DNA of 64,000 nucleotides, taken from assembly GCF_030813505.1 (NCBI RefSeq), contig NZ_JAUSUE010000007.1. One strand, given 5' to 3'. The stretch's first letter is position 1. Each line of letters begins with the position of its first letter. Below are positions 7,987-16,545 of the stretch, piece by piece. Under the pieces are notes generated by a model. It was not told the origin of the DNA, made no database searches, and saw only the letters and a program-made list of their open reading frames with translations. The translations under genes were made by a program, and so were the position numbers. The stretch comes from Pectinatus haikarae (GTDB lineage Bacteria > Bacillota > Negativicutes > Selenomonadales > Selenomonadaceae).

Positions 7987-8451
7987 ATGGCAAAGATCAT
8001 TGAAGGACATTTATCGGCAAAAGGTTTGAGATTCGCAATAGTAGTAGCCAGATTCAATGAATTTATTACAAGCAAACTGCTGTCAGGAGCAATCGATACA
8101 TTGAATCGGCACGATGCATCACAAGATGATGTGACAGTAGCGTGGGTGCCGGGGGCTTTTGAAATTCCTCTGGTTGCAAAGAAAATGGCGCAGAGTGATA
8201 AATACGATGCAGTTATCTGTCTCGGTGCCGTTATTCGCGGTTCGACAACACATTATGATTATGTCTGCAATGAAGTATCTAAAGGGGTGGCGGCCGTAGG
8301 ACTTTCTACCGGAGTGCCGACTATTTTTGGCGTAGTGACCACCGAAAACATTGAACAGGCTATTGAACGCGCCGGAACAAAAGTCGGCAATAAGGGGACT
8401 GATGCTGCTATGAGTGCTATAGAAATGGCAGATCTGCTCAGAAAAATCTGA
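7987..8451 (+). CDS. ribH: Lumazine synthase
   Basis: A 154-residue protein that condenses the RibD product with dihydroxybutanone phosphate to give the lumazine precursor; the family forms icosahedral or pentameric shells. Motifs are RFN near residue 20, PGAFEIP, GAVIRGST-HYDYVC with the catalytic His, and FGVVTTEN. ATG 7987 follows GGAGG by 8 bases; the GTG at 7972 would contain the ribosome site. Last biosynthetic gene of the operon. Confidence 0.96.
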   Translation: MAKIIEGHLSAKGLRFAIVVARFNEFITSKLLSGAIDTLNRHDASQDDVTVAWVPGAFEIPLVAKKMAQSDKYDAVICLGAVIRGSTTHYDYVCNEVSKGVAAVGLSTGVPTIFGVVTTENIEQAIERAGTKVGNKGTDAAMSAIEMADLLRKI

Positions 8452-8503
8452 TGTGTGGTAAAGTATTGATGGCAGTAAAGCCGGTAAAAAGGAGTTGGGT
8501 ATT

Positions 8504-9061
8504 TTGAAAGTGGGAATTATCAGTGACACACATGGCTGCGCCGAACGATTTGCATTGGCGTATGATAAGTTTTTTAAAGATGCTGACATGATCATTCATG
8601 CGGGCGATGTTCTCTATCACGGTCCCCGAAATCCTATGCTGGCTGATTATGATCCGGCAAAACTGGCAGAAAAGCTTAACAGTCTGCCTATGCCGGTAAT
8701 AGTGACACGCGGAAATTGTGACAGTGAAGTGGATACGCTGGTTTTGAATATGCCTGTTCAGGCACCTTATACTTATGTGGTGATTGACGGACTTAAAATA
8801 GTGACGACACATGGGCACTATGTTATGACCGATAAAGAGAAAGACGATATGGCTGCCCATCTGAAAGCCGATTTGTTTATAAGCGGGCACGTGCATATCA
8901 ATGTGCTGGAAAAACGCGGTAATACCATATTCTTGAATCCCGGGTCTCCTGCACTCAGCAAAAGGACAGACGGACGACAGACCGCAGCTGTTTTAACGGA
9001 TAAAAAGATTGAGATAGTTGATATAGATACGGATGAAGTTTTGCTGGCGCTGAAAAGATAA
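8504..9061 (+). CDS. yfcE: YfcE/MJ0936-type metallophosphoesterase
   Basis: A 185-residue calcineurin-like phosphodiesterase with the two-metal motifs in order: DTHG (about 8-11), GDVLYHGP, GNCDSEVD, THGHY and GHVH, then FLNPGS. E. coli YfcE hydrolyses artificial phosphodiesters; its natural substrate is unknown. Start is taken as TTG 8504, 9 bases after GGAG; the TTG at 8495 abuts that site. It lies 52 bases after ribH with no terminator between, so it is probably the tail of the riboflavin transcript. Confidence 0.85.
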   Translation: MKVGIISDTHGCAERFALAYDKFFKDADMIIHAGDVLYHGPRNPMLADYDPAKLAEKLNSLPMPVIVTRGNCDSEVDTLVLNMPVQAPYTYVVIDGLKIVTTHGHYVMTDKEKDDMAAHLKADLFISGHVHINVLEKRGNTIFLNPGSPALSKRTDGRQTAAVLTDKKIEIVDIDTDEVLLALKR

Positions 9062-9111
9062 TAAAAGCGGGAGCCTGCGGGTTGACCTCAAATATTTAGA
9101 GCAGATTCAGG

Positions 9112-9141
9112 GCAGTGGGATATTTACATTCCACTGCTTTT
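9112..9141 (+). terminator. Intrinsic terminator after riboflavin/yfcE unit
   Basis: Stem GCAGTGG-GA with TT-CCACTGC (arms 9112-9120 and 9129-9137, one G-T pair) encloses an 8-base loop and is followed by four T. It lies 50 bases after the phosphodiesterase stop and ahead of rodA. Confidence 0.75.
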
Positions 9142-9197
9142 GCTTTAGAATATAGAATTAATCACAAACATAAATACAGGGAGGCCGTTAAGGCAGA

Positions 9198-10307
9198 ATG
9201 TTCAACAACAGCAGACTTTTACACCGCATAGATCTTCCGCTGATAATAGCGATCACATTGCTGGTCCTGGTCGGTATTGTCATCATAGGGAGTGCCACTC
9301 ATATTAATGCACCGGGCAGCGAAAGATATTGGTATGTGCAGAGGCAGGGGATTTTTGCCGTGCTGGGCGCAGTTATTGTTTTCTTGATGATGAAGTTCGA
9401 CTATCGTATGCTGCAGCCATTGGGCAATAAGCTTTATATATTCAATGCGCTGATGCTTTTAGCTGTTGATATAGCCGGTCATTCAGCTCTGGGCGCTCAG
9501 CGCTGGATACAGATAGGGCCAATCAGCTTTCAGCCGTCAGAATTCTCAAAACTGATTATGATAATATCATTGGCAGTTTTATTGGAAAATCGTGTTGGTA
9601 AACTCAATACTTTCAAGGAATTGCTGCCGGTTGCCATTTATTTAATCATACCGTTTTGTCTTGTGGTCACACAACCTGATTTGGGAACAGCGCTGGTCTT
9701 TCTTGCCATATTTTTTGGGATGATATTCGCTGCCGGTGTAAATATGAAATTGATAGGGATAATTCTTGGAATAGGTCTTTCCTGCCTGCCAATTTTCTGG
9801 CATTTTTTAAAAGAGTATCAAAAAATGCGTATTATGGTATTTATCAATCCGAATATAGATCCGCTTGGTTCCGGATATCATATCATTCAGTCAAAAATAG
9901 CCATCGGTTCCGGCCTTTTATACGGAAAAGGTCTGTTTCAGGGGACTCAGAGCCAATTGAATTTTCTGCCGGAAAATCATACAGATTTTATTTTTGCTGT
10001 AATAGGCGAGGAGCTGGGTTTTATTGGTGCGACCATCGTATTGCTGATATTTCTTTTTGTTTTATGGAGGGGAATAAAAATAGCCAGAGAAGCGAGTGAT
10101 AATCTGGGTATGCTGTTGGCGGTGGGGATGACTTCAATGCTGGCTTTCCATGTATTGGTCAACGTTGGAATGACAATCGGCATTATGCCCGTGACAGGAA
10201 TCCCGCTGCCCTTTATAAGTTATGGTGTCAGTTCGCTGATAACTAATATAATGGGTATGGGAATGCTCTTGAATATTTACAATAATCGTCAGCAGCTGAT
10301 TTTCTGA
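9198..10307 (+). CDS. rodA: Rod-shape peptidoglycan polymerase RodA
   Basis: A 369-residue SEDS-family membrane glycosyltransferase with about ten membrane segments. SEDS proteins polymerise lipid II with a class B PBP partner. Family markers are QPDLGTALVF in the middle, GSGLLYGKGLFQGTQSQLNFLPE-HTDFIFAVIGEE in the large outside loop, and GIPLPFISYGVSS near the end. RodA is preferred over FtsW because the gene is isolated from division genes, has the short GSGLLYGKG loop and is of RodA length. GGGAGG precedes the ATG by about 12 bases. Confidence 0.92.
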   Translation: MFNNSRLLHRIDLPLIIAITLLVLVGIVIIGSATHINAPGSERYWYVQRQGIFAVLGAVIVFLMMKFDYRMLQPLGNKLYIFNALMLLAVDIAGHSALGAQRWIQIGPISFQPSEFSKLIMIISLAVLLENRVGKLNTFKELLPVAIYLIIPFCLVVTQPDLGTALVFLAIFFGMIFAAGVNMKLIGIILGIGLSCLPIFWHFLKEYQKMRIMVFINPNIDPLGSGYHIIQSKIAIGSGLLYGKGLFQGTQSQLNFLPENHTDFIFAVIGEELGFIGATIVLLIFLFVLWRGIKIAREASDNLGMLLAVGMTSMLAFHVLVNVGMTIGIMPVTGIPLPFISYGVSSLITNIMGMGMLLNIYNNRQQLIF

Positions 10308-10400
10308 AAATCACCGGTGTATCAAAAAAATCATATTTTCTCCATAGAAAGTTCACAATATTGAGTTATACTGTAAACAACTTAAAGGAGGGAATATATT

Positions 10401-10658
10401 ATGATGGGATATGGCGGTTTTGGCGGTCATTATGGCTTTGATTGGCTGGGTGCCGGTTTTGGTATGATAACTCATCTGGCATTTACAGTTCTTATAGTAA
10501 TGGCAGCAATATACTTCTATAAAAATATTTTTCGCGGCGGCAATTGCCGTCATTTACGTGGGCAGAACGATGCGGCTTTGGAAATATTGAGAGAGCGCTA
10601 TGCCAAAGGAGAGCTGCCTGCTGAAGAGTTTCAAAAAATGAAGAAAGAATTGCAGTAA
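10401..10658 (+). CDS. Small membrane protein with SHOCT domain
   Basis: An 85-residue protein: a glycine/aromatic-rich start, one membrane helix (about residues 22-42, THLAFTVLIVMAAIYFY), a short basic linker with one Cys, and a C-terminal SHOCT domain (ALEILRERYAKGELPAEEFQKMKKEL). SHOCT is a short helical oligomerisation or tethering module found in many small bacterial membrane proteins of unknown role. GGAGGG stands 9 bases upstream of the ATG. It appears monocistronic. Confidence 0.8.
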   Translation: MMGYGGFGGHYGFDWLGAGFGMITHLAFTVLIVMAAIYFYKNIFRGGNCRHLRGQNDAALEILRERYAKGELPAEEFQKMKKELQ

Positions 10659-10790
10659 AGACTGACTGCAGATATTTCCCGATGCCAGACTTATTTATTG
10701 TCTGTCTTTTGCAGCAAGATGGATGATGAAGTCCGGTCAACGGATAAAATATACTTTTTTACTGGTCCGAGTTTTACCCAAACTATAATA

Positions 10791-10836
10791 AACAGCAAAA
10801 AGCCTTAGTGCAATAACACTAAGGCTTTTTGCTGTT
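10791..10836. terminator. Bidirectional intrinsic terminator
   Basis: A perfect 20-bp inverted repeat (10791-10810 and 10817-10836, loop CAATAA) with an A-run on the left arm and T-run on the right, core AGCCTTAGTG. It separates the rightward SHOCT gene from the leftward ASCH gene and repeat copy B. Confidence 0.85.
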
Positions 10837-10858
10837 TAATTGCTGCGGATGGATTTAG

Positions 10859-10953
10859 TTTATCCGATGATTAACCCGCTTAATACTCCATGGACAATTT
10901 CGACTACTATTCAGGCGGCGTCAAAACGCCGTCTGAATTAAATCTCCATTTAT
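10859..10953 (-). repeat. Dispersed two-hairpin repeat, copy B (internal deletion)
   Basis: Read on the minus strand, this 95-bp copy matches copies A and C at both ends and keeps hairpin 1 complete. It lacks 38 bases covering most of hairpin 2. In copy A the lost block begins and ends at the short direct repeat GGGA, which suggests slippage or recombination between them. The first bases of the element (ATAAATGG) include the TAA stop of the ASCH gene. Confidence 0.9.
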
Positions 10954-11294
10954 AAAACTTCAGAAAAGTAGATAACCGTTACGGTGTCTTCCATTGTGAT
11001 TCTCTTTTTGTAAATATTTTCAAAATCGGCGATCAGATCTTCGCGTGTATTTATTTCAGGATTTTGATGATCAAGATCTTCAGAAGTTAATTCAGCCATT
11101 TTTTTTACCTGAACCTTGTCAAGAAAAGCGACAAAAAGTTTTTTCTTGGGCTGCAATTTAGATCCTGTGGTTATCCAGACTAATGAGCTTTCAGGGTATT
11201 GTCTGCTTACATCGCCTAAACGTACAGTACAATTTTTTTGACGGACCATCAGCATTTTTTCGTGTTTGGGTGCTTGGAAATTTAATGACATCAT
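10950..11294 (-). CDS. ASCH/PUA-like small protein
   Basis: A 114-residue protein. The arrangement GDVSRQYPESSLVWITTG, KKLFVAFLDKVQVKKMAELTSEDL and a final DTVTVIYFSE strand resembles ASCH-type beta-barrel proteins, which are related to PUA RNA-binding domains. No nucleic acid target or enzyme activity can be given. The start has AGGAGAG about 10 bases upstream. Its stop codon lies inside the first bases of repeat copy B, so the ancestral C-terminus may have differed. Confidence 0.6.
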   Translation of the reverse strand: MMSLNFQAPKHEKMLMVRQKNCTVRLGDVSRQYPESSLVWITTGSKLQPKKKLFVAFLDKVQVKKMAELTSEDLDHQNPEINTREDLIADFENIYKKRITMEDTVTVIYFSEVL

Positions 11295-11340
11295 ATGACT
11301 ATCTCTCTCCTATCATGGGATAAAATCCCCAATATATAAA

Positions 11341-12141
11341 TCATTCAAAATGATATGTATGATTTTTTTTAAAATTCCTTTCACGCAGCCAATAGACAGT
11401 AAGACCAATGACAACGCCAAGTAAAGCAACATATTGGCCTTGGTGCAGGGCAGAGTCTTTTTGGGTGGAAAGATACATAAAACCGAAAATAAAACGGCAG
11501 CCGGCGGCAAGAATCATAGCCTGAAGAAAGATATTGCCTCTGCGTATTTTCATATAATTTACCTGCAGATATGTCAGTATAAGAGAAAAAAACAAAACAA
11601 ATGCTAAGATTCCCGCCTGGTATAAAGCTACAGGCCGGAAATATAAATAATGTTCGAATCCCGTCGGCCTCTGCTTAAAATCAACATAAGCGGCCAGACT
11701 GTGATCGTTTGCTACGGAAGCTAACGGAAGCCCGATGGTGTTTTGCATAAAAAAATTGCCGATCTGATCGACGATAAGACCAGCAACCATCCCAGGTAAA
11801 AGAATATCCATCCAGTGCCAGAAATTTTTCCCGGAAAGATAGAGATAAAATGCACTGCCAAGAAGAAAACCGGCAAATCCGCCATAGATAGATAATCCAC
11901 CTTGACTGAGCAGGAATATGCTGAAAAGCTTGCCGGCATATTCCTGCCAATGCAGCAATACATAACCTCCGCGGCTGAAAATTATGCCGAGAGGGATACT
12001 CCAGAGGAGAAGATCAACCACAGTAGAAAAATCTTCCTCTCTTTTTTGTGTATTCAGCCATGTCACGAGCAGACCGAGGAGTATGGATAAAACGATGGTA
12101 ATACCGTACCAATATATGTGAAAGTGTCCTAGTATAAACAT
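11341..12141 (-). CDS. Divergent Lgt-like prolipoprotein diacylglyceryl transferase family protein
   Basis: About 266 residues with seven hydrophobic segments, resembling Lgt, which moves diacylglycerol from phosphatidylglycerol to the lipobox Cys of prolipoproteins. Visible family features are FHIYWYGI at the start, QGGLSIYGGFAG (Tyr where E. coli has catalytic His103, as in B. subtilis), PVALYQ, and a RFIFGFMY then GQYVALL end. The key GRxGNF motif is degenerate: VDQIGNFF, so the essential Arg (E. coli Arg143) is missing. The start is uncertain: ATG 12141 fits the family but has no clear ribosome site, while the frame continues to TTG 12219. It may be a paralogue with altered activity. Confidence 0.7.
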   Translation of the reverse strand: MFILGHFHIYWYGITIVLSILLGLLVTWLNTQKREEDFSTVVDLLLWSIPLGIIFSRGGYVLLHWQEYAGKLFSIFLLSQGGLSIYGGFAGFLLGSAFYLYLSGKNFWHWMDILLPGMVAGLIVDQIGNFFMQNTIGLPLASVANDHSLAAYVDFKQRPTGFEHYLYFRPVALYQAGILAFVLFFSLILTYLQVNYMKIRRGNIFLQAMILAAGCRFIFGFMYLSTQKDSALHQGQYVALLGVVIGLTVYWLRERNFKKNHTYHFE

Positions 12142-12341
12142 GATGTTATAGATCAATATGCCTTTCTTTATCCGTTGGATTTTTGTTGATGGTTCAGCTG
12201 TTGAACCTAAATAAGTCAATGTATAAGAGACGAATAGATTATTGTAATATTTTAACTCGAATATAAAAAATTAGCAAATAAAATATAAAAAATGTGTTAT
12301 AATTATATCGTAGTCAAGTACTTGGATAAGGAGATAATAAT

Positions 12342-12548
12342 ATGACAATTACAAAGGATATGGGGATTATGGAAGTTGTCCAGAAATACCCGGAAACCGT
12401 TGATGTTTTTGCTATGTCAGGTATGGGCTGTATCGGTTGTGCCGCATCTCATTTCGAAAATATCGAACAGGGAGCTATGGCACACGGCATCGATATTGAT
12501 AAACTGATGGCAAATCTCAACGAAGTTGCAGATGCACAGATTCAATAA
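12342..12548 (+). CDS. DUF1858 / redox-disulfide domain protein
   Basis: A 68-residue stand-alone domain with the family pattern: MTITKDMGIMEVVQKYPE, then MGCIGCAASHFENIEQGA with a CxxC pair, then a HGIDIDKLMANLNE helix. This domain (DUF1858) occurs alone or next to hybrid-cluster and iron-sulfur repair proteins and is thought to be redox-active or metal-handling. AAGGAG stands upstream and a strong terminator follows, so it is a single-gene unit. The exact role is unknown. Confidence 0.85.
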   Translation: MTITKDMGIMEVVQKYPETVDVFAMSGMGCIGCAASHFENIEQGAMAHGIDIDKLMANLNEVADAQIQ

Positions 12549-12550
12549 AT

Positions 12551-12583
12551 AATAAACCGGCAGGAAAATCCTGCCGGTTTATT
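12551..12583. terminator. Bidirectional intrinsic terminator
   Basis: Perfect 14-bp arms (12551-12564 and 12570-12583), core ACCGGCAGG, loop AAAAT, with A/T-rich outer ends. It lies between the rightward DUF1858 gene and the convergent aroB, whose stop codon it overlaps. Confidence 0.85.
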
Positions 12584-13673
12584 ATTTATTGAACAGTATA
12601 TTTTTTATGGCATTATGCACGACTTTTTCCGGGACTGTGTCATCCAAATGAACTTTTCCGATTTCGTCTAAAAGGATCCAGTTTATTTTGCCTCCGACAG
12701 TTTTTTTGTCGTGAAAAAGATCGTTATATATGCCTGCTTCGGAGCAGCCGGTGCATTTATCGGGCAGCCTGCATAAGTCGAGGATGCGGCGGATGTCCGA
12801 CACTGTACCCTCTTCGATAAAGCCAAGCTCACAGCTTATAGCAGCGGCGCCAAGCATACCTATGGCGACAGCTTCACCGTGATTGTATTTTTTATATCTC
12901 GTTTCTCTTTCGATGGCATGGCCCAGTGTATGTCCGAAATTCAGGATGGCGCGCAGTCCTGTTTCCTTCTCGTCTTCGGCTACAACAGATGCCTTGATTT
13001 CGCATGATCTGGCTATGATATTTCTCAGAATCTCGTTGTTCAATGTAAAAATTTCGGCGGAATGATCGGCTATATAGTCAAAAAATGTTTTGTCATAAAT
13101 CAGGCCGTACTTTATTATTTCCGCCAGGCCGGTAGATATTTCTCTGGCAGGAAGTGTCTGCAGCATGTCAAGGTCTATGAAAACGGCTTTGGGCTGATAA
13201 AACGCACCGATCAAGTTTTTGCCGAGGGGATGATTTACCGCGACTTTGCCGCCCACGGAAGAGTCGACATGCGCCAGCAGGCTGGTCGGAATTTGAATAA
13301 AAGGAACACCGCGCATATAGGTTGCTGCGATAAAACCGGCGAGATCACCAACTACACCGCCGCCAAGTGCGATTATCGGCGACTTTCTGTCCAAGCCGGC
13401 TTTGATGGCTTCGGTGTAGAGATCCTGAGCGGAAGTAAAGGATTTTGTTTTTTCTCCGGCTTCCAGTATGGCCAAGCGAGGTGAAAAACCGATTGTCCGC
13501 AGCAGATCTGTTATTTTTTCACTATATAATTTGCCTACATTGCTGTCCGTGACAACAAGGGCGGTACGTGAAAAATTACTGCCCGCAAAAAAATCGGCAA
13601 TTGTTTTGTGTAAATTGTTGTCTATATAAATATCGTAGCTGTTATTTATGATGGGAACGGTTACTGTCTTCAA
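12582..13673 (-). CDS. aroB: 3-dehydroquinate synthase
   Basis: A 363-residue cytoplasmic NAD- and zinc-dependent enzyme that cyclises DAHP to 3-dehydroquinate in the shikimate pathway. It shows GGGVVGDLAGF in the NAD fold, PTSLLAHVDSSVGGKVAVNH, the metal-site helix EIIKYGLIYD, and NFGHTLGHAIE with HGEAVAIGM. The length is normal. It is last of aroC-aroK-aroB, and its start overlaps the aroK stop by 4 bases. Confidence 0.97.
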   Translation of the reverse strand: MKTVTVPIINNSYDIYIDNNLHKTIADFFAGSNFSRTALVVTDSNVGKLYSEKITDLLRTIGFSPRLAILEAGEKTKSFTSAQDLYTEAIKAGLDRKSPIIALGGGVVGDLAGFIAATYMRGVPFIQIPTSLLAHVDSSVGGKVAVNHPLGKNLIGAFYQPKAVFIDLDMLQTLPAREISTGLAEIIKYGLIYDKTFFDYIADHSAEIFTLNNEILRNIIARSCEIKASVVAEDEKETGLRAILNFGHTLGHAIERETRYKKYNHGEAVAIGMLGAAAISCELGFIEEGTVSDIRRILDLCRLPDKCTGCSEAGIYNDLFHDKKTVGGKINWILLDEIGKVHLDDTVPEKVVHNAIKNILFNK

Positions 13674-14179
13674 TTCTTTTTCCTCCGCAGATATACGATG
13701 ATTTCATTAACTATTTGCAGCGGCGTGAGATCATCTGTATCAATCATGAAATCGGCCTGATCATAAAAAGGCATTCTTTTTTCTAAAAGTGACTGCATTT
13801 TGCTTTCATCATTTTTCAGCAGAGGTCTGTTATTGCGGCCTTTTGTTCTTCTCATAATTGTCGGGATTCCGGCACGCAGACAAATCAATATGTTGCCGCC
13901 GGTTTTCATGGACAGACGATTTTCCTCAAACATGGGCACGCCGCCGCCGGTCGATATGACAATATTAGCGCGGCTGCAAACTTCTTTTACGATTTTTTTT
14001 TCATACTGGCGAAAGTAATCTTCTCCTGATTCGGCAAAAATTTGAGGAATAGACAATTCGGTTCTTTCTTCGATAAGTGTATCCGTGTCAACGAAAGAAT
14101 AGCCGAGTTTTTCAGCCAGAAGACGTCCTACACTGCTTTTGCCGGTTCCCATGAAACCTATTAAAACAATATTCTTCAT
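13670..14179 (-). CDS. aroK: Shikimate kinase
   Basis: A 169-residue P-loop kinase that phosphorylates shikimate at the 3-OH. The Walker A is GFMGTGKSSVGR (about 8-19), followed by DTDTLIEER for shikimate binding, STGGGVPM, and the lid RTKGRNNRPLL. It overlaps both neighbours by 4 bases (aroC before, aroB after), so the three are translationally coupled. Confidence 0.96.
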   Translation of the reverse strand: MKNIVLIGFMGTGKSSVGRLLAEKLGYSFVDTDTLIEERTELSIPQIFAESGEDYFRQYEKKIVKEVCSRANIVISTGGGVPMFEENRLSMKTGGNILICLRAGIPTIMRRTKGRNNRPLLKNDESKMQSLLEKRMPFYDQADFMIDTDDLTPLQIVNEIIVYLRRKKN

Positions 14180-15324
14180 TTTTTGCCCAGTCTTTTATTA
14201 TAGTTTTCAATAGAAGAACGGATATCGTTCATGGCGTGTCCGCCGAACTGTTCCAAAACAGCATCGGCAACCGCATACGCGATCATGGCAGCACCTACTA
14301 TCGATGCTGCGGCTACAGCACAAATATCGCTGCGTTCTGTAGAGGCTAAAACTTCTTTTTTATCTTTGATATCTATGGAATGAAGAGGAGCCATGAGGGT
14401 CGGGATCGGCTTCATTACGGCGCGCAATATGATGTTTTCACCGTTGGTCATGCCGCCTTCCAGTCCGCCGGCGTGATTTGTCTTTCGATAGACCTGCTTG
14501 TTTTCATCATAAAACATTTCATCGTGCATTTTACTGCCGGGGTTATATGCATAAGCGAGACCGTCGCCTATTTCGACGGCTTTTATAGCTTGTATGGACA
14601 TAAGAGCTTGTGCCAGTCTGCCGTCAAGCCTTTTGTCCCATTGGATATGAGAACCGAGTCCTTCCGGCACGCCCGTAGTTATTACTTCAAACATACCGCC
14701 AAGAGTGTCGCCCGACTGTCCTGCATCACGGATCTTTTGCCGCATTTTTTCTTCGGCCGCCGCATCTATGCAGTTAAGGTCGGAGGTATTGTCTGCGATT
14801 TTGGTATAATCAATGCTGTGACGATCTATTTCGACGCCGCCGATATTTACTACATGAGAAAATACACTGATACCGAGGGACTGCAGAAACTGCTGGCATA
14901 CGGCACCGACTGCTACCTTAGCAGCCGTTTCGCGTGCGCTTGCTCTTTCTAAAATATCGCGGATATCGGTTCTGTCATACTTGTGTATACCCACTAAGTC
15001 GGCATGACCCGGTCTGGCTGCGGTCACTTTATCACCGAACGGTTCTCCTTTGACAGACATTTTTTTTATCCAATTGCCCCAGTCGCGGTTTTTTATTTGC
15101 AGGGTAATGGGATCACCCATAGTTTCATTGAAACGTATTCCCGATAAGATATCAGCCTTATCCGTTTCTATCTTCATACGGCCGCCCCTGCCATATCCCA
15201 TTTGGCGGCGGGCCAGTTTTTTGTTTATTTCGTCAGCATCGACTTGCAGCCCGGCGGGAATCCCCTCTAAAATGGCAGTCAGGCATTGACCATGTGATTC
15301 ACCGGCAGTAAGAAAACGTAACAT
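14176..15324 (-). CDS. aroC: Chorismate synthase
   Basis: A 382-residue FMN-dependent enzyme that makes chorismate from EPSP, the last common step to aromatic amino acids. Signatures are GESHGQCLTAILEGIPAG at the start, RRQMGYGRGGRM, SARETAAKVAVGA and the late TNHAGGLEGGMTNGE. It is first gene of the aroC-aroK-aroB run, and dgt lies 33 bases upstream in the same direction, so a four-gene transcript is possible. Confidence 0.97.
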   Translation of the reverse strand: MLRFLTAGESHGQCLTAILEGIPAGLQVDADEINKKLARRQMGYGRGGRMKIETDKADILSGIRFNETMGDPITLQIKNRDWGNWIKKMSVKGEPFGDKVTAARPGHADLVGIHKYDRTDIRDILERASARETAAKVAVGAVCQQFLQSLGISVFSHVVNIGGVEIDRHSIDYTKIADNTSDLNCIDAAAEEKMRQKIRDAGQSGDTLGGMFEVITTGVPEGLGSHIQWDKRLDGRLAQALMSIQAIKAVEIGDGLAYAYNPGSKMHDEMFYDENKQVYRKTNHAGGLEGGMTNGENIILRAVMKPIPTLMAPLHSIDIKDKKEVLASTERSDICAVAAASIVGAAMIAYAVADAVLEQFGGHAMNDIRSSIENYNKRLGKK

Positions 15325-15357
15325 AACAACAATCCTTCCTTATTCTTTATTGTAAAT

Positions 15358-16365
15358 TTATTTAGCCTTCATCCATTGATTCCAGACTGGCGGTACGAAT
15401 ATTTCATTGAACTTTGCGACTGCGTAACTGTCGGTAAGACCGGCAATATAATCGACAACTGTCTGCTGTTTGCCCCATTTTTCTTCCATTCGGCGAAATT
15501 CCAGCGGCAGTTTGTGGAAATGCTTCATATAATAGCCAAATAGCTGTTCGATTACAAAACATGCCTGTTTTCGTTCTCTCGCCAGTATTTTGGAATGATA
15601 TATGCGCTCGAACATGAAGCTGCGAAAGACATCCATGGTTTCTTTCATAGGTTCCGATAATAAAATATCATGTTTGCCGGTCGATGACAATATCATATCA
15701 CTGACCATGCCGGTGATCATAGTGGAATGATCGTTACCCAAAGACACTGCCACGGATTCGGGCAGATCATTTTTTTTCAGCAGACCGGAACGCAGACTGT
15801 CATCGAAATCATGGCAAAGATAGGCTATTCTGTCAGCTGTTTTTACTATGCGGCCCTCCAGCGAAAACGGTACTGTACTGCCTGTATGATTTAGGATACC
15901 GTCTTTTACGGCAAGCGTCAAATTGAGGCCTTTTCCGTCTTTTTCCAGATATTCCACCATGCGCAGGCTTTGTTCATTATGCGAAAAATGACCTATGAGA
16001 TTTGACATGGCATCCTCTCCGGCGTGGCTGAACGGTGTGTGTCCTACATCATGACCAAGAGCGATAGCTTCTGTCAGATCTTCATTCAGGCGCAGACCGC
16101 GTGCGATTGTCCTTGAAATCTGAGCTACTTCAAGACTGTGTGTCATACGTGTGCGATAGTGGTCTCCGGAGGTTATGTAAACCTGTGTTTTATGTTTGAG
16201 CCGGCGAAAAGATTTTGAATGAAGGATGCGGTCGCGATCACGTTGGTACGCTGTCCGAAAAAGGCACATCTCTTCATGGCGGCCGCGGACAGCCTCTCTG
16301 CTTTTTGCAGCATCCGCAGACAGTATCTCGTATTCCAATTCTTCTGTTCGTTCTCTTACATTCAT
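15358..16365 (-). CDS. dgt: Deoxyguanosinetriphosphate triphosphohydrolase-like protein
   Basis: A 335-residue HD-domain hydrolase; Dgt proteins cleave dNTPs to nucleoside and triphosphate. HD motifs are visible: KHKTQVY with RTRMTHSLEVAQI (about 45-70), then ALGHDVGHTPFSHAGE (about 90-105), and KTADRIAYLCHDFDD. The start MNVRERTEELEYE at 16365 has GGGTGG upstream and matches family proteins; the longer frame to 16416 lacks support. In many Firmicutes dgt sits beside dnaG-rpoD; here it sits ahead of aroC. Confidence 0.88.
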   Translation of the reverse strand: MNVRERTEELEYEILSADAAKSREAVRGRHEEMCLFRTAYQRDRDRILHSKSFRRLKHKTQVYITSGDHYRTRMTHSLEVAQISRTIARGLRLNEDLTEAIALGHDVGHTPFSHAGEDAMSNLIGHFSHNEQSLRMVEYLEKDGKGLNLTLAVKDGILNHTGSTVPFSLEGRIVKTADRIAYLCHDFDDSLRSGLLKKNDLPESVAVSLGNDHSTMITGMVSDMILSSTGKHDILLSEPMKETMDVFRSFMFERIYHSKILARERKQACFVIEQLFGYYMKHFHKLPLEFRRMEEKWGKQQTVVDYIAGLTDSYAVAKFNEIFVPPVWNQWMKAK

Positions 16366-16545
16366 AAATGCACCACCCTGCACAAAAAAATTATCGCTGT
16401 TATCTGTATTGCTCAAGTAAATTACTATAATATATTATAACTGTCCTATGTAAAAAATAATAGAAGTTAATTTTTAGTCGTTATATGTTCGGATCATAAT
16501 ATGATATAATATTAATAAAAGAAGAAAAATTTTATGGAGGCTTTT

